From Pseudomonadota bacterium (GTDB lineage: Bacteria > Pseudomonadota > Gammaproteobacteria > Burkholderiales > Methylophilaceae): a DNA stretch of 64,000 nucleotides. The stretch lies in the NCBI GenBank assembly GCA_029563075.1, contig JAKQTN010000024.1:1-64000 (forward strand), in the 5' to 3' direction. Made by a program: the position numbers and the translations under genes. This document shows, in pieces, positions 54,078 to 62,748 of the stretch. Under the pieces are notes generated by a model. That model saw nothing but the letters and a program-made list of their open reading frames with translations. It did not search any database and had not been told where the DNA came from. Each line of letters starts with the position of its first letter. Position 1 is the stretch's first letter.

Positions 54078-54569
54078 TTATATTTTCAAAATGCGGTCGC
54101 CCCGGCCGATGCCGGATGCCCCTGTTCGCACAGTTTCTAGAATTGCGGTTTTGTCCAAGCTCTCGATAAAAGCATCCAGCTTGGTGCCTGAGCCGGTAAG
54201 CTCAATGGTAAAACTTCCGTCCGCCACATCGATAATGCGGCCACGAAAAATGTCACACATGCGTTTCATTTCTTCACGATGTGTGCTGGTTGCTTTAACC
54301 TTGATCAGCATCAATTCACGCTCGATAAATTTGCCGTCGTTCAAATCCAGCACTTTTACCACGTCAACCAGCTTATTGAGCTGTTTGATGATCTGCTCGA
54401 TCACTTCATCTGAGCCGCTGGTGACAATTGTCATGCGCGACAGTGTTGGATCCTCGGTCGCCGCAACGGTGAGTGATTCGATGTTATAGCCTCGCGCAGA
54501 AAACAGCCCCGCCACCCGCGAGAGTGCGCCGGCTTCGTTTTCCATCAATAGTGAAACAATATGGCGCAT
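54078..54569 (-). CDS. ilvH: Acetolactate synthase small (regulatory) subunit
   Basis: A 163-residue IlvH/IlvN. N-terminal ACT domain (RHIVSLLMENEAGALSRVAGLFSARGYNIESLTV, by extent residues 2-35) binds valine for feedback inhibition, and the C-terminal domain is of the usual length. It starts one base from the ilvB stop. Confidence 0.96.
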   Translation of the reverse strand: MRHIVSLLMENEAGALSRVAGLFSARGYNIESLTVAATEDPTLSRMTIVTSGSDEVIEQIIKQLNKLVDVVKVLDLNDGKFIERELMLIKVKATSTHREEMKRMCDIFRGRIIDVADGSFTIELTGSGTKLDAFIESLDKTAILETVRTGASGIGRGDRILKI

Positions 54570-56362
54570 TATAAATCCTCCGCCAGAATCATTTCAGATA
54601 ATCCCTTGCCGTTCTCAATCATCGGGAACACATTTTCCTTTTGGTCGGTGATGAAATCCATGAACACAAAGCGATCTTTCATGGCAAAGGCTTCCTTCAA
54701 AGCACCTTCAACATCGCCTGGCTGGGTAATCTGCATGCCGACGTGGCCGTAAGACTCGGCCAGCTTAACAAAGTCGGGCAGGCTGTCCATGTAAGATTCT
54801 GAGTAGCGGTTCTCATAGAAAAATTCCTGCCATTGCCGTACCATGCCCAAGTAGCGGTTGTTCAGTAAAATCACTTTAATTGGCAAGTGGTACTGCTTGC
54901 AGGTCGAAAGCTCCTGGATATTCATCTGGATACTGCCTTCTCCCGTCACGCAAGCCACTTGCGCGGTGGGGTCTGCGAACTGGCATCCCATGGCATAAGG
55001 CAAGCCTACGCCCATGGTGCCCAGGCCGCCAGAGTTGATCCAGCGGCGTGGTTTGTCAAATTTGTAATATTGCGCCGCCCACATCTGGTGCTGGCCCACG
55101 TCGGATGTCACGTAAGCATCACCCTTGGTGACTTCCCAGAGTTTTTCAATCACGTATTGCGGTTTGATCAAGCCATTGCTGTTGTTGTAGTTCAGGCAAA
55201 GTCTGCTACGCCACGCTTCAATCTGCTCCCACCAGGCTTTGAGCGCAGGTGATTGCTTGGGCGCTTCGGCAGCAACCAAATCATTCATTTCGGCCAATAC
55301 AGATCTCACATCGCCAACAATCGGTATATCTACTTTTACACGCTTGGAGATGGAGGAAGGATCAATGTCAACATGAATAATCGTGCGCGATTTGCTGAAA
55401 AAATGTTTGGGGTTGCCGATCACGCGGTCGTCAAAGCGTGCGCCCACGGCCAATAGCACGTCGCATTCCTGCATCGCCATGTTGGCCTCATACGTGCCAT
55501 GCATGCCCAGCATGCCGACGAATTGCCTGTCGGTTGCAGGGTAACCGCCCAGGCCCATCAGGGTGTTGGTGACGGGCACGCCAAGTGTTTTAACCAGTTT
55601 AATCAATGATTCGGCAGCATTACCCAGCACGACGCCACCACCGGTATATACCATGGGGCGTTTGGCTTCCAATAGCAACTTGACGGCTTTTTTAATCTGC
55701 CCGCTGTGACCTTTTGTCACCGGGTTGTAAGAGCGCATTTCAATGCTCTTGGGGTAATTAAATTCGGCCAGATGCGCGGTAATATCTTTAGGGATATCGA
55801 CCACAACCGGGCCGGGGCGGCCGGTTCTGGCAATATGAAACGCTTTTTTCATGGTGACAGCGATGTCTTTGACATCTTTCACCAGAAAGTTATGTTTTAC
55901 GCAAGGGCGTGTTACGCCGACCATGTCGACTTCCTGAAAGGCATCCAGACCGATGGCCGGTACAGGCACCTGCCCGCTGATGACCACGAGCGGGATGGAA
56001 TCCATATACGCGGTTGCAATGCCGGTAATGGCGTTGGTTGCGCCCGGGCCTGAAGTCACCAGTGCTACACCTACTTCGCCGGTGGCGCGGGAAAACGCAT
56101 CTGCAGCATGTACTGCGGCTTGCTCATGGCGCACAAGAATATGCTTAAAGTGATTCTGTTTATAAATCGCGTCGTAGATATGCAGAACCGCGCCGCCAGG
56201 ATAGCCAAAAACGAACTTGACGCCTTCGGCCTCCAGGCACTTGATCACAATATCGGCGCCAGTGCAGTGCTTGTCAGAAGCGTGCTTGCTGGTAGCCGGC
56301 TGTTCTGAAGGCAACTTGTCCGAAACGGAGGGTTCTGCTGTTGTGATTGAAACTTGATTCAT
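54569..56362 (-). CDS. ilvB: Acetolactate synthase large subunit
   Basis: A 597-residue thiamine-diphosphate enzyme. N-terminal [14 protein letters not shown] with the catalytic Glu in [22 protein letters not shown]-domain [20 protein letters not shown], and TPP motif [15 protein letters not shown]...[14 protein letters not shown] are all present. It makes acetolactate or acetohydroxybutyrate. The N terminus has a roughly 30-residue Ser/Thr/Lys-rich extension before [13 protein letters not shown]. It leads the operon. A possible promoter lies at 56410-56438. Confidence 0.96.
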   Translation of the reverse strand: MNQVSITTAEPSVSDKLPSEQPATSKHASDKHCTGADIVIKCLEAEGVKFVFGYPGGAVLHIYDAIYKQNHFKHILVRHEQAAVHAADAFSRATGEVGVALVTSGPGATNAITGIATAYMDSIPLVVISGQVPVPAIGLDAFQEVDMVGVTRPCVKHNFLVKDVKDIAVTMKKAFHIARTGRPGPVVVDIPKDITAHLAEFNYPKSIEMRSYNPVTKGHSGQIKKAVKLLLEAKRPMVYTGGGVVLGNAAESLIKLVKTLGVPVTNTLMGLGGYPATDRQFVGMLGMHGTYEANMAMQECDVLLAVGARFDDRVIGNPKHFFSKSRTIIHVDIDPSSISKRVKVDIPIVGDVRSVLAEMNDLVAAEAPKQSPALKAWWEQIEAWRSRLCLNYNNSNGLIKPQYVIEKLWEVTKGDAYVTSDVGQHQMWAAQYYKFDKPRRWINSGGLGTMGVGLPYAMGCQFADPTAQVACVTGEGSIQMNIQELSTCKQYHLPIKVILLNNRYLGMVRQWQEFFYENRYSESYMDSLPDFVKLAESYGHVGMQITQPGDVEGALKEAFAMKDRFVFMDFITDQKENVFPMIENGKGLSEMILAEDL

Positions 56363-56409
56363 AAACTCTAATTTTAAGGGAAACCAGTGTAATTTATCTG
56401 TAACCCTAA

Positions 56410-56438
56410 ACCTTAACTGTTTGGCGACATTTGGTCAA
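56410..56438 (-). promoter_or_regulatory. Possible ilvB promoter
   Basis: On the minus strand TTGACC (56438-56433) and TAAGGT (56415-56410) are spaced 17 bp. The -35 is good and the -10 is poor. The region 56363-56614 otherwise holds degenerate 15-bp repeats and no supported gene. No run of Ile/Leu/Val codons or attenuator hairpin typical of an ilv leader is visible. Confidence 0.3.
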
Positions 56439-56583
56439 GATTGCCAGCCAATAAACCACCTGAAATATATAAAGAACCTTCAGAATAAACAAAAAGTTAG
56501 TGTTGAGCGGCTGTTTTTTTACCGGATTGACTGCCGGCACCAGAATTGCTGGTTTTGTTGAGCACGCTATTGTCGAAGGCAAT

Positions 56584-56628
56584 GCTATTGAGGCCAGTGT
56601 TATTGAAGCCAATGTTATTGGTCTAACG
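56584..56628. repeat. Degenerate 15-bp tandem repeat at the 3' end of the third ATPase gene
   Basis: On the plus strand GCTATTGAGGCCAGT, GTTATTGAAGCCAAT and GTTATTGGTCTAACG follow one another with a 15-bp period. A further GCTATTG copy lies 18 bp to the left (56566). The array straddles the ATPase stop codon. In several frames it would encode pentapeptide-like repeats (for example NNIGF-NNTGL-NSIAF on the minus strand), but none of these frames has a start codon that fits. Confidence 0.6.
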
Positions 56629-58396
56629 GCGGAGCGACTTTCAGCACTTCTTCAATGGTGGTCAGCCCGGCGGCCACTTTTTCTGCGCCATTCAGCATCA
56701 GTGGCTGCATCCCTTCCTGATAGGCCATGTTTTTAAGCAGCGCCAGATCGGCATTGGGTGTGATGAGTTTGCGTAATTTTGGTGTGATTGTGAGCATTTC
56801 GTAAATACCGCTGCGTCCACGGTAACCTGTGTTACGGCATTCAATGCAGCCGACCGCTTTCATGATGGAAGCTGGCTTGGCTGCTTTGAAAGGACGTATC
56901 ATGGAGTTCCATTCCTCGTCGCTGATCTCCCTGGAGGCTTTGCAGGCAGGGCATAGCGTACGCACCAGGCGCTGCGCCATAATGCCCAATACTGAAGAAT
57001 GAATCAAATAGGCCGGTACGCCTAAATCCAGCAGACGGGTCACGGCAGAAGGCGCGTCATTGGTGTGCAGGGTAGATAGCACCAAGTGGCCGGTGAGTGC
57101 GGCCTGAATCGCCATGTCCGCAGTTTCGATGTCGCGAATCTCGCCAACCATGATGATGTCGGGATCTTGCCGCATCAGTGTGCGGATGCCATCGGCAAAC
57201 GTGAGGCCGATATTGGTTTGCACCTGCATTTGATTAAAGGCAGGTTCGACCATCTCGATCGGGTCTTCCACCGTGCTCACATTAACTTCCGGCGTGGCGA
57301 GCTGCTTCAGCGTGGAGTACAGCGTGGTGGTTTTGCCGGAACCGGTCGGACCGGTGACTAGAATAATGCCGTTAGGCGCTTTAGTCCATTCTGCCCATAA
57401 CTTGGATTGTTTTTGTGAGAATCCAAGCTGAATAAAATCCTGCACAATGACATCCGGGGTAAAAATACGCATCACCAGTTTTTCACCAAAAGCGGTTGGC
57501 ATGGTCGATAAACGCAGCTCAATTTCAGTGCCATCGTTGCTAACGGTCTTAATGCGGCCGTCTTGCGGGCGGCGTTTCTCCACCATATCCATGCGGCCTA
57601 GCAGCTTAATCCTGCTGGTGATGGCGTTCATGATATTGCTCGGTAATTGATACACCTGATGCAGCACGCCATCGATGCGAAAGCGCATGACGCCTACATT
57701 GCGGCGCGGCTCAAGGTGAATATCGCTGGCGCGCTGCTCGAACGCGTATTTGAGCAGCCAATCCACAATGTTCACCACGTGTTGCTCATTGGCATCCAGG
57801 TTTTTATCTTTGCCCAGTTCAATGAGCTGCTCAAAATTCTGCACGCCGATAATCTGGCCTGCTTTTGCGCTATTGGCCTGGCTGATCGAGTTGGCCAGAT
57901 TGTAAATTTCTGGCAGATAGCGGCTGATTTCCAGTGGATTAGCCACCACCAGCTTGATGCGCATATCCATAATGCGCTCTAAATCTGGAATCCATTCGGT
58001 CTGGAAGGGCTCGGCAGTGGCAATGACCGCTTCGCCGTTTTTGACCGAAACCGGCATAATTTTAAGCCGCTCTGCATAGGCTTTTGAAACCACTTGTGCG
58101 GCGGAAGTGAAGTCAAGTTTGAGCGGGTCGATATGATAAAAATCAAGCTCAGCTTTCTCTGCCAGCCAGCGTGACAGATAATCCACACTCAATACCCGGT
58201 GCGGTGAGCGTAAATCTTTCCATTTCTGTTCGCCAATCACCACAATCGGGTGCAGGTTGGAACTGTCGAGTTTTCTATCCTTGTAAAGTTTTTCGGCTTG
58301 CGATTTATCCAGCCTGCCGTCATTGACCAGCATGCGCAAAACGTCACCTAAATGAAGCTTGCCTTTTGCTTTTGCGATCCCTGCTACTTTACTCAT
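56615..58396 (-). CDS. GspE/PilB-family ATPase without adjacent partner (orphan)
   Basis: A 593-residue type II secretion/type IV pilus extension-type ATPase. The N-terminal MshEN-like region is KLHLGDVLRMLVNDGRLDKSQAEKL, preceded by a short Lys/Ala-rich start. Walker A is GPTGSGKTTTLYSTL, Walker B is DPDIIMVGEIRD, the His box is TGHLVLSTLHTND, and the zinc cysteines are CPAC...CIECRN. It is complete and should be active. It is the third such motor here beside MshE and PilB, yet it stands between nadC and ilvB with no platform, pilin or secretin gene nearby. GspE of a type II secretion system or a second PilB are the main options. Confidence 0.88.
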   Translation of the reverse strand: MSKVAGIAKAKGKLHLGDVLRMLVNDGRLDKSQAEKLYKDRKLDSSNLHPIVVIGEQKWKDLRSPHRVLSVDYLSRWLAEKAELDFYHIDPLKLDFTSAAQVVSKAYAERLKIMPVSVKNGEAVIATAEPFQTEWIPDLERIMDMRIKLVVANPLEISRYLPEIYNLANSISQANSAKAGQIIGVQNFEQLIELGKDKNLDANEQHVVNIVDWLLKYAFEQRASDIHLEPRRNVGVMRFRIDGVLHQVYQLPSNIMNAITSRIKLLGRMDMVEKRRPQDGRIKTVSNDGTEIELRLSTMPTAFGEKLVMRIFTPDVIVQDFIQLGFSQKQSKLWAEWTKAPNGIILVTGPTGSGKTTTLYSTLKQLATPEVNVSTVEDPIEMVEPAFNQMQVQTNIGLTFADGIRTLMRQDPDIIMVGEIRDIETADMAIQAALTGHLVLSTLHTNDAPSAVTRLLDLGVPAYLIHSSVLGIMAQRLVRTLCPACKASREISDEEWNSMIRPFKAAKPASIMKAVGCIECRNTGYRGRSGIYEMLTITPKLRKLITPNADLALLKNMAYQEGMQPLMLNGAEKVAAGLTTIEEVLKVAPPLDQ

Positions 58397-58438
58397 GGAT
58401 TGAACTTAATGTTTAAAATTGTAAGATTTAGCTTCATG

Positions 58439-59323
58439 CTATTTGATTCGTAACGATAAATCAATGGCGCGGATATTTTTTGTGAGGCTGCCGACCGAGA
58501 TGCGGTCAACGCCGGTAAGCGCGATGCTGCGCACCGAGTTTAGGTCGACGTTACCGGAAGCCTCAAGCAAGGCACTGCCTGCGTTGATGCGCACAGCTTC
58601 TTTCATGTCGTGGAGGCTAAAATTATCTAACAAAATGCTGGTCGCGCCTGCGTCTAAAGCTTGCTGAAGTTCGTTTAAATCTTCCACTTCGATTTGAATA
58701 CTAACGTTTTTGTTCAATAATTTTTCAATTGATTGGTGAGCATGCTGGAGAGCTGCATGGATACTGCCTGCGGCGGCAATATGATTTTCCTTGATTAAGA
58801 TGCCATCGTACAAAGCCAGGCGCTGATTAAAGCCGCCGCCCACCGTTACTGCGTATTTTTGCGCCAAACGCAGGCCGGGTAAGGTTTTTCGTGTATCTAA
58901 AATCTGTGCCTTGGTGCCGGATACGGCCAGTACAAACTGCCGCGTATGTGTGGCCACCGCAGAAAGCGTCTGTAGAAAATTCAATGCGCAGCGCTCGGCC
59001 GAAAGCAGCGCCCGCGCATTGCCAGAAATTTCGCATAACAGTTGATTGGAAGATATTTTTTCACCTTCATTGACTAACCATTTGATTTTGATATGCTTAT
59101 CCAGTTGGTGAAAGCAGGCGTTCACCCAATCGCTGCCGCAAATGACGGCATCTTCGCGCGAGATAATCGTGGCTTGGGCGTTCTGGGCGGCGGGTATCAG
59201 CGCTGCGGTCAGGTCGCCAGTGCCGATATCTTCAGCCAAGGCCCGCGCAACACTGTCGTTAACTAAATCGGCAAAAGCTTGCGAACCGCGCGGAAATCGT
59301 TGTGTGAATAGAGGTGAGGACAT
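58439..59323 (-). CDS. nadC: Nicotinate-nucleotide pyrophosphorylase (carboxylating)
   Basis: A 294-residue quinolinate phosphoribosyltransferase, joining quinolinate and PRPP to nicotinate mononucleotide in de novo NAD synthesis. ALAEDIGTGDLTAALIP, SAERCALNFLQTLSAVAT, the PRPP-contact DTRKTLPGLRLAQKYAV and GGGFNQRLALYDGILIKENH are intact. It lies 42 nt upstream of the orphan ATPase on the same strand, so the two may share a transcript. Confidence 0.96.
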   Translation of the reverse strand: MSSPLFTQRFPRGSQAFADLVNDSVARALAEDIGTGDLTAALIPAAQNAQATIISREDAVICGSDWVNACFHQLDKHIKIKWLVNEGEKISSNQLLCEISGNARALLSAERCALNFLQTLSAVATHTRQFVLAVSGTKAQILDTRKTLPGLRLAQKYAVTVGGGFNQRLALYDGILIKENHIAAAGSIHAALQHAHQSIEKLLNKNVSIQIEVEDLNELQQALDAGATSILLDNFSLHDMKEAVRINAGSALLEASGNVDLNSVRSIALTGVDRISVGSLTKNIRAIDLSLRIK

Positions 59324-59369
59324 ATTTCCATTATAATGCAGTTAAAATCCAATGAAGCATATCAACATT

Positions 59370-59978
59370 ATGAAACTTTTATACACAATCAATAGCCCCT
59401 ACGCCCGCAAAGTGCGCATTGTCGCGCTCGAAAAGCATGTGGAGATGGATCTGCAGGAAGTCGTTTTAAGCGCTCCGGATTGTCCGGTTAAAAACTACAA
59501 TCCGCTTGGCAAGGTGCCTGTGCTGATTTTGGACGACGGTGACAGCCTGTATGATTCCCGCGTGATTGTGGAATATCTGGACAACCGCACGCCATTGGCA
59601 CATCTCATTCCGCATGATAACGGCTCTAAAACTGCAGTACGCCGTTGGGAGGCGCTTGCAGACGGCATTTGCGATGCGGCAGTAGCTGCCATGCTGGAGG
59701 AGCGCAAACCTGTTGAGCAGCAATCACAAGCCTTTATTGAGAAGCAGATGGATAAAGTGATGCGCGGTCTGGGCGTGCTTAATCTGGATATCATCAAGAA
59801 AAAATGGTGCGTAAACGAAACGTTCAGTTTGGCAGACATCGCTGTGGGCTGTGCGCTGGGTTATATCGATCTGCGCTTTAAGTATTTGAATTGGCAAGAT
59901 AAATTTCCAAATTTGGCCAAGCATTATAGCTTGCTGGTGAAGCGCCCAAGCTTTAAACAGACCATGCCCGTGGCTTAA
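59370..59978 (+). CDS. Glutathione S-transferase family protein
   Basis: A 202-residue GST. The thioredoxin-like N domain has LYTINSPYARKVRIVALEK (Ser in the active-site position) and NPLGKVPVLILDDG (cis-Pro). The helical C domain includes FSLADIAVGCALGYIDLRF. The start is uncertain: MKLLYTINSP at 59370 fits the family, but an in-frame ATG at 59352 lies six codons upstream, and neither has a clear ribosome-binding site. A TATAAT at 59332-59337 suggests a very short leader. Substrate is unknown. Confidence 0.88.
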   Translation: MKLLYTINSPYARKVRIVALEKHVEMDLQEVVLSAPDCPVKNYNPLGKVPVLILDDGDSLYDSRVIVEYLDNRTPLAHLIPHDNGSKTAVRRWEALADGICDAAVAAMLEERKPVEQQSQAFIEKQMDKVMRGLGVLNLDIIKKKWCVNETFSLADIAVGCALGYIDLRFKYLNWQDKFPNLAKHYSLLVKRPSFKQTMPVA

Positions 59979-60001
59979 GTCTGATGGATTAGCATATTTG
60001 C

Positions 60002-60337
60002 CTAGCTAAATCTGATATCCAGGCTATCATCTACAAGTTTGGCCAGTTGGTTTTTTTTGCGCATGGATTGTCTGTCGTTCAAGCGTTTTTGCGCGGCCGG
60101 TGGGAAATCAGTAAACCGGATGAGGTTGCGGTCAATCAGCATGGAAATCAGGTCTTCCAGTACACGCGCTAACTGAATATCGCTTTCACGAAAGGGTGCG
60201 CCTTCAGCCAGTGCATTTTCTAAAAACTCAAGATATTCCTTGGCATGGTCTTCAACCTGTTCCCACCCCTCGCCGAGATTCTCTGACGCGCTGGCTGCTA
60301 CAACACTGCCTTGTGCATTCTTAAAGACATAAGCCAT
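60002..60337 (-). CDS. Conserved hypothetical protein
   Basis: A 111-residue protein starting MAYVFKNAQGSVVAAS, with an acidic helical middle (EQVEDHAKEYLEFLENAL), a conserved-looking DIQLARVLEDLISMLIDRNLIRFTDFPPAAQKRL segment (by extent, residues about 53-87), and a basic tail. It resembles a small family often mis-named 'tryptophan synthase subunit beta like' in proteobacterial genomes; nothing in it suggests tryptophan synthase activity. It is cytoplasmic and monocistronic. Function is unknown. Confidence 0.8.
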   Translation of the reverse strand: MAYVFKNAQGSVVAASASENLGEGWEQVEDHAKEYLEFLENALAEGAPFRESDIQLARVLEDLISMLIDRNLIRFTDFPPAAQKRLNDRQSMRKKNQLAKLVDDSLDIRFS

Positions 60338-60454
60338 ATCAATTCCATTGACCCAATTAATGATCTAAATGGGTTGATTTTAGGGCAGGGTGGCTGAATC
60401 GAATCTAGAAAACAAAGGGATAAACAGGAGTCAGACTATCGTTTTGACAGCTTG

Positions 60455-61549
60455 TTAAATGGCCGCGGTAATAATGCCACCACCTAAGCAAACATTGCTT
60501 TCATAGACCACAGCAGATTGACCGGGCGTAATGGCCCACTGTTTTTGCCCAAAGCGAATTTCCACTTCGTCCTTGCTGATGCGATCTATCTCGCAAGGCG
60601 CATCGGGCTGGCGATAGCGGGTTTTGGCAGCGTACACCCAGTTGGTTTTTGGATCTTCTTCACTGATCCAATGCAGCTGGCTGGCTTTCAGGCCATCGCT
60701 GAGTAACAGCGGATGCTCATGCCCCTGCACCACAATCAGCTCGTTTTTTTGCATGTCTTTTGCAGCCACAAACCACGGTTCGCCATTGCTTTCGCGGCTG
60801 CCGCCGATTTTTAAGCCTTGGCGCTGGCCTAGCGTGTAATACATCAAGCCGTCGTGATGGCCGACCAGTTTGCCTTCCGGTGTTTTAATATCGCCCGGCT
60901 GGCGCGGTAGATAGCGCTGTAAAAATTCCTGAAAAGGCCGCTCGCCGATAAAGCAGATGCCGGTTGAGTCTTTTTTCTCGGCATTGACCAAACCCGCCTG
61001 GCGCGCCATTTCGCGCACTTCGCGCTTGAGATATGTTCCCAAAGGAAACAAGGTCTTGCTTAATTGTGCCTGGTTTAAACGATACAAAAAGTAGCTTTGG
61101 TCTTTACTGCCATCATCAGCTTTCATTAACTGATATTGCCCCGGTCTCAGCGGATTCTCGCGCACTTGCGCGTAGTGGCCGGTGGCGATTAGATCTGCGC
61201 CTAAATTCATTGCATGGTCGAGAAACGCTTTGAATTTAATCTCGGCATTGCACAGAATATCCGGGTTGGGTGTGCGGCCGGCCTGGTACTCTTCCAAAAA
61301 ATTGGCAAAGACGCGGTCTTTGTATTCTTTGCTGAAATTCACCGCTTCGATCTCGATGCCGAGTTTGTCGGCCACCGAAACCGCATCAATTAAATCCTGT
61401 TTGCTGGAGCAATATTCATCGTCATCGTCGTCCTCCCAGTTTTTCATGAAAAGGCCGACTACATCGTAGCCTTGTTGCTTTAACAGCATAGCGGTGACGG
61501 ATGAATCTACGCCGCCAGATAATCCAACCACTACACGCTGTTTTTTCAT
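60455..61549 (-). CDS. mnmA: tRNA-specific 2-thiouridylase MnmA
   Basis: A 364-residue enzyme that thiolates U34 of tRNA-Lys, -Glu and -Gln. PP-loop [20 protein letters not shown] binds [16 protein letters not shown] and [12 protein letters not shown] carry the two catalytic cysteines. Length is normal. It overlaps the downstream end of the Nudix gene by 4 nt, and a MnmA-Nudix pairing is common. Its substrate class includes the UUU anticodon of the tRNA-Lys whose fragment lies at 86-133. Confidence 0.96.
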   Translation of the reverse strand: MKKQRVVVGLSGGVDSSVTAMLLKQQGYDVVGLFMKNWEDDDDDEYCSSKQDLIDAVSVADKLGIEIEAVNFSKEYKDRVFANFLEEYQAGRTPNPDILCNAEIKFKAFLDHAMNLGADLIATGHYAQVRENPLRPGQYQLMKADDGSKDQSYFLYRLNQAQLSKTLFPLGTYLKREVREMARQAGLVNAEKKDSTGICFIGERPFQEFLQRYLPRQPGDIKTPEGKLVGHHDGLMYYTLGQRQGLKIGGSRESNGEPWFVAAKDMQKNELIVVQGHEHPLLLSDGLKASQLHWISEEDPKTNWVYAAKTRYRQPDAPCEIDRISKDEVEIRFGQKQWAITPGQSAVVYESNVCLGGGIITAAI

Positions 61550-61998
61550 AGATGGGTCACCGCTTCCAGCGGATAGCGCTTTCCTGCTAAGTAATCTTCA
61601 ATGCAGGTCAATACTTGCGGGCTGCGCATCAGGCCTGCCTTATCGCGGATCTCGTCTATCCCCATCCAGACCGCCTGCACAATGCCGTCATCCAGTTCCT
61701 GCATGGGGTAATTTACCCCTACTTTGCCAATGAAGGCGAAACGCAGATAAGTGGTATCGTTGTGCGGGTGCTTCCAATGATAAACGCCCAGCAATGCCTC
61801 GGGCGTGAACTCGTAAGCCGATTCTTCCATGGTTTCGCGAATCACGGCCTGCAGCAAGGTTTCACCGTCTTCCAGATGGCCGGCGGGCTGATTAAAGCGG
61901 TTGCCGCGGTCGGTGTGTTCTTCTACCAGCAAGAACTTGCCGTTTTGCTCGATAATCGCCGCAACGGTAGTGTTAGGTTTCCAGGGTTGTTTTTTCAC
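61546..61998 (-). CDS. Nudix hydrolase (NudJ-like)
   Basis: A 150-residue Nudix protein. The box [20 protein letters not shown] keeps the catalytic Glu residues; the usual final Gly is Ala (ESAYE). Start [17 protein letters not shown] and the tail [15 protein letters not shown] match the NudJ/phosphatase subgroup that hydrolyses HMP-PP and nucleoside di/triphosphates. It is the upstream partner of mnmA with a 4-nt overlap. Confidence 0.9.
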   Translation of the reverse strand: MKKQPWKPNTTVAAIIEQNGKFLLVEEHTDRGNRFNQPAGHLEDGETLLQAVIRETMEESAYEFTPEALLGVYHWKHPHNDTTYLRFAFIGKVGVNYPMQELDDGIVQAVWMGIDEIRDKAGLMRSPQVLTCIEDYLAGKRYPLEAVTHL

Positions 61999-62139
61999 AA
62001 GAGGTTTCTTTAAATTAATAATGCCATTTTACTGCTAACTGGCCGGTTGCGGAAACATGTCAGTAACACAATGTTTTGTTTTGATAAATCAGCAGAGTAA
62101 ATTAAAGTAATCAAATGTCCAAGATTTCTTACAGTCAGC

Positions 62140-62739
62140 ATGAGTAAAATTGAACGGGTTATATTGGCTTCGCAAAGTCCCAGGCGCGTGGCTTTGCTGA
62201 AGCAAATGGGGCTGGATTGTCTGGTGATGCCCGCCGATATTGATGAAACGGCCTATGTGAATGAATTGCCCGCCGATTACGTGCTGCGGCTTGCCGAGCA
62301 GAAAGCGCTGGCAACACTTAAGAAACTGAATGGACAGCATGCGGATCTGCCCGTTCTGGCGGCCGACACAACGGTGGCGCTGGGCATGGAAATATTGGGC
62401 AAGCCCGACAATGATGCCGATGCGGTTAACATGCTTAAAAAACTATCGGGCAATACGCATGAGGTGCACACGGCTGTTGCGGTGGCGTTTAATGGCAGGC
62501 TCGATAAAGTGCTAAATACCACGTTGGTGCAGATGATGCCGCTGACCGATGCTATGATAGCGGCTTATATCGCCACCGGCGAGCATCGGGATAAGGCCGG
62601 CAGCTATGCCATACAAGGCTTGGCGGGCAATTGGATAAAGCGAATTGAGGGTAGTTATACCGGCGTGATGGGCTTGCCGGTGCATGAAACGGCCATGCTT
62701 TTAGATGGAATATGCAGGATCAAAAAAGATTATAGTTAG
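62140..62739 (+). CDS. Maf-family nucleoside triphosphate pyrophosphatase
   Basis: A 199-residue Maf protein. N-terminal ASQSPRRVALLKQMG is the nucleotide-binding signature and AADTTVALGMEILGKP the catalytic Asp loop, with SGNTHEVHTAVAV following. These enzymes remove dTTP/UTP or modified nucleotides. The final TGVMGLPVHETAMLL is typical of the YhdE subgroup. It lies 9 nt upstream of rng, the maf-rng order usual in proteobacteria. Confidence 0.94.
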   Translation: MSKIERVILASQSPRRVALLKQMGLDCLVMPADIDETAYVNELPADYVLRLAEQKALATLKKLNGQHADLPVLAADTTVALGMEILGKPDNDADAVNMLKKLSGNTHEVHTAVAVAFNGRLDKVLNTTLVQMMPLTDAMIAAYIATGEHRDKAGSYAIQGLAGNWIKRIEGSYTGVMGLPVHETAMLLDGICRIKKDYS

Positions 62740-62748
62740 GAACAGGAT

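Noticed and set aside
56406-56612. 68-residue minus-strand frame as an ilv leader peptide
   Set aside because: It has no clustered Ile/Leu/Val codons, no attenuator hairpin with a T run before ilvB, and its N-terminal repeats come from the 15-bp DNA repeat.
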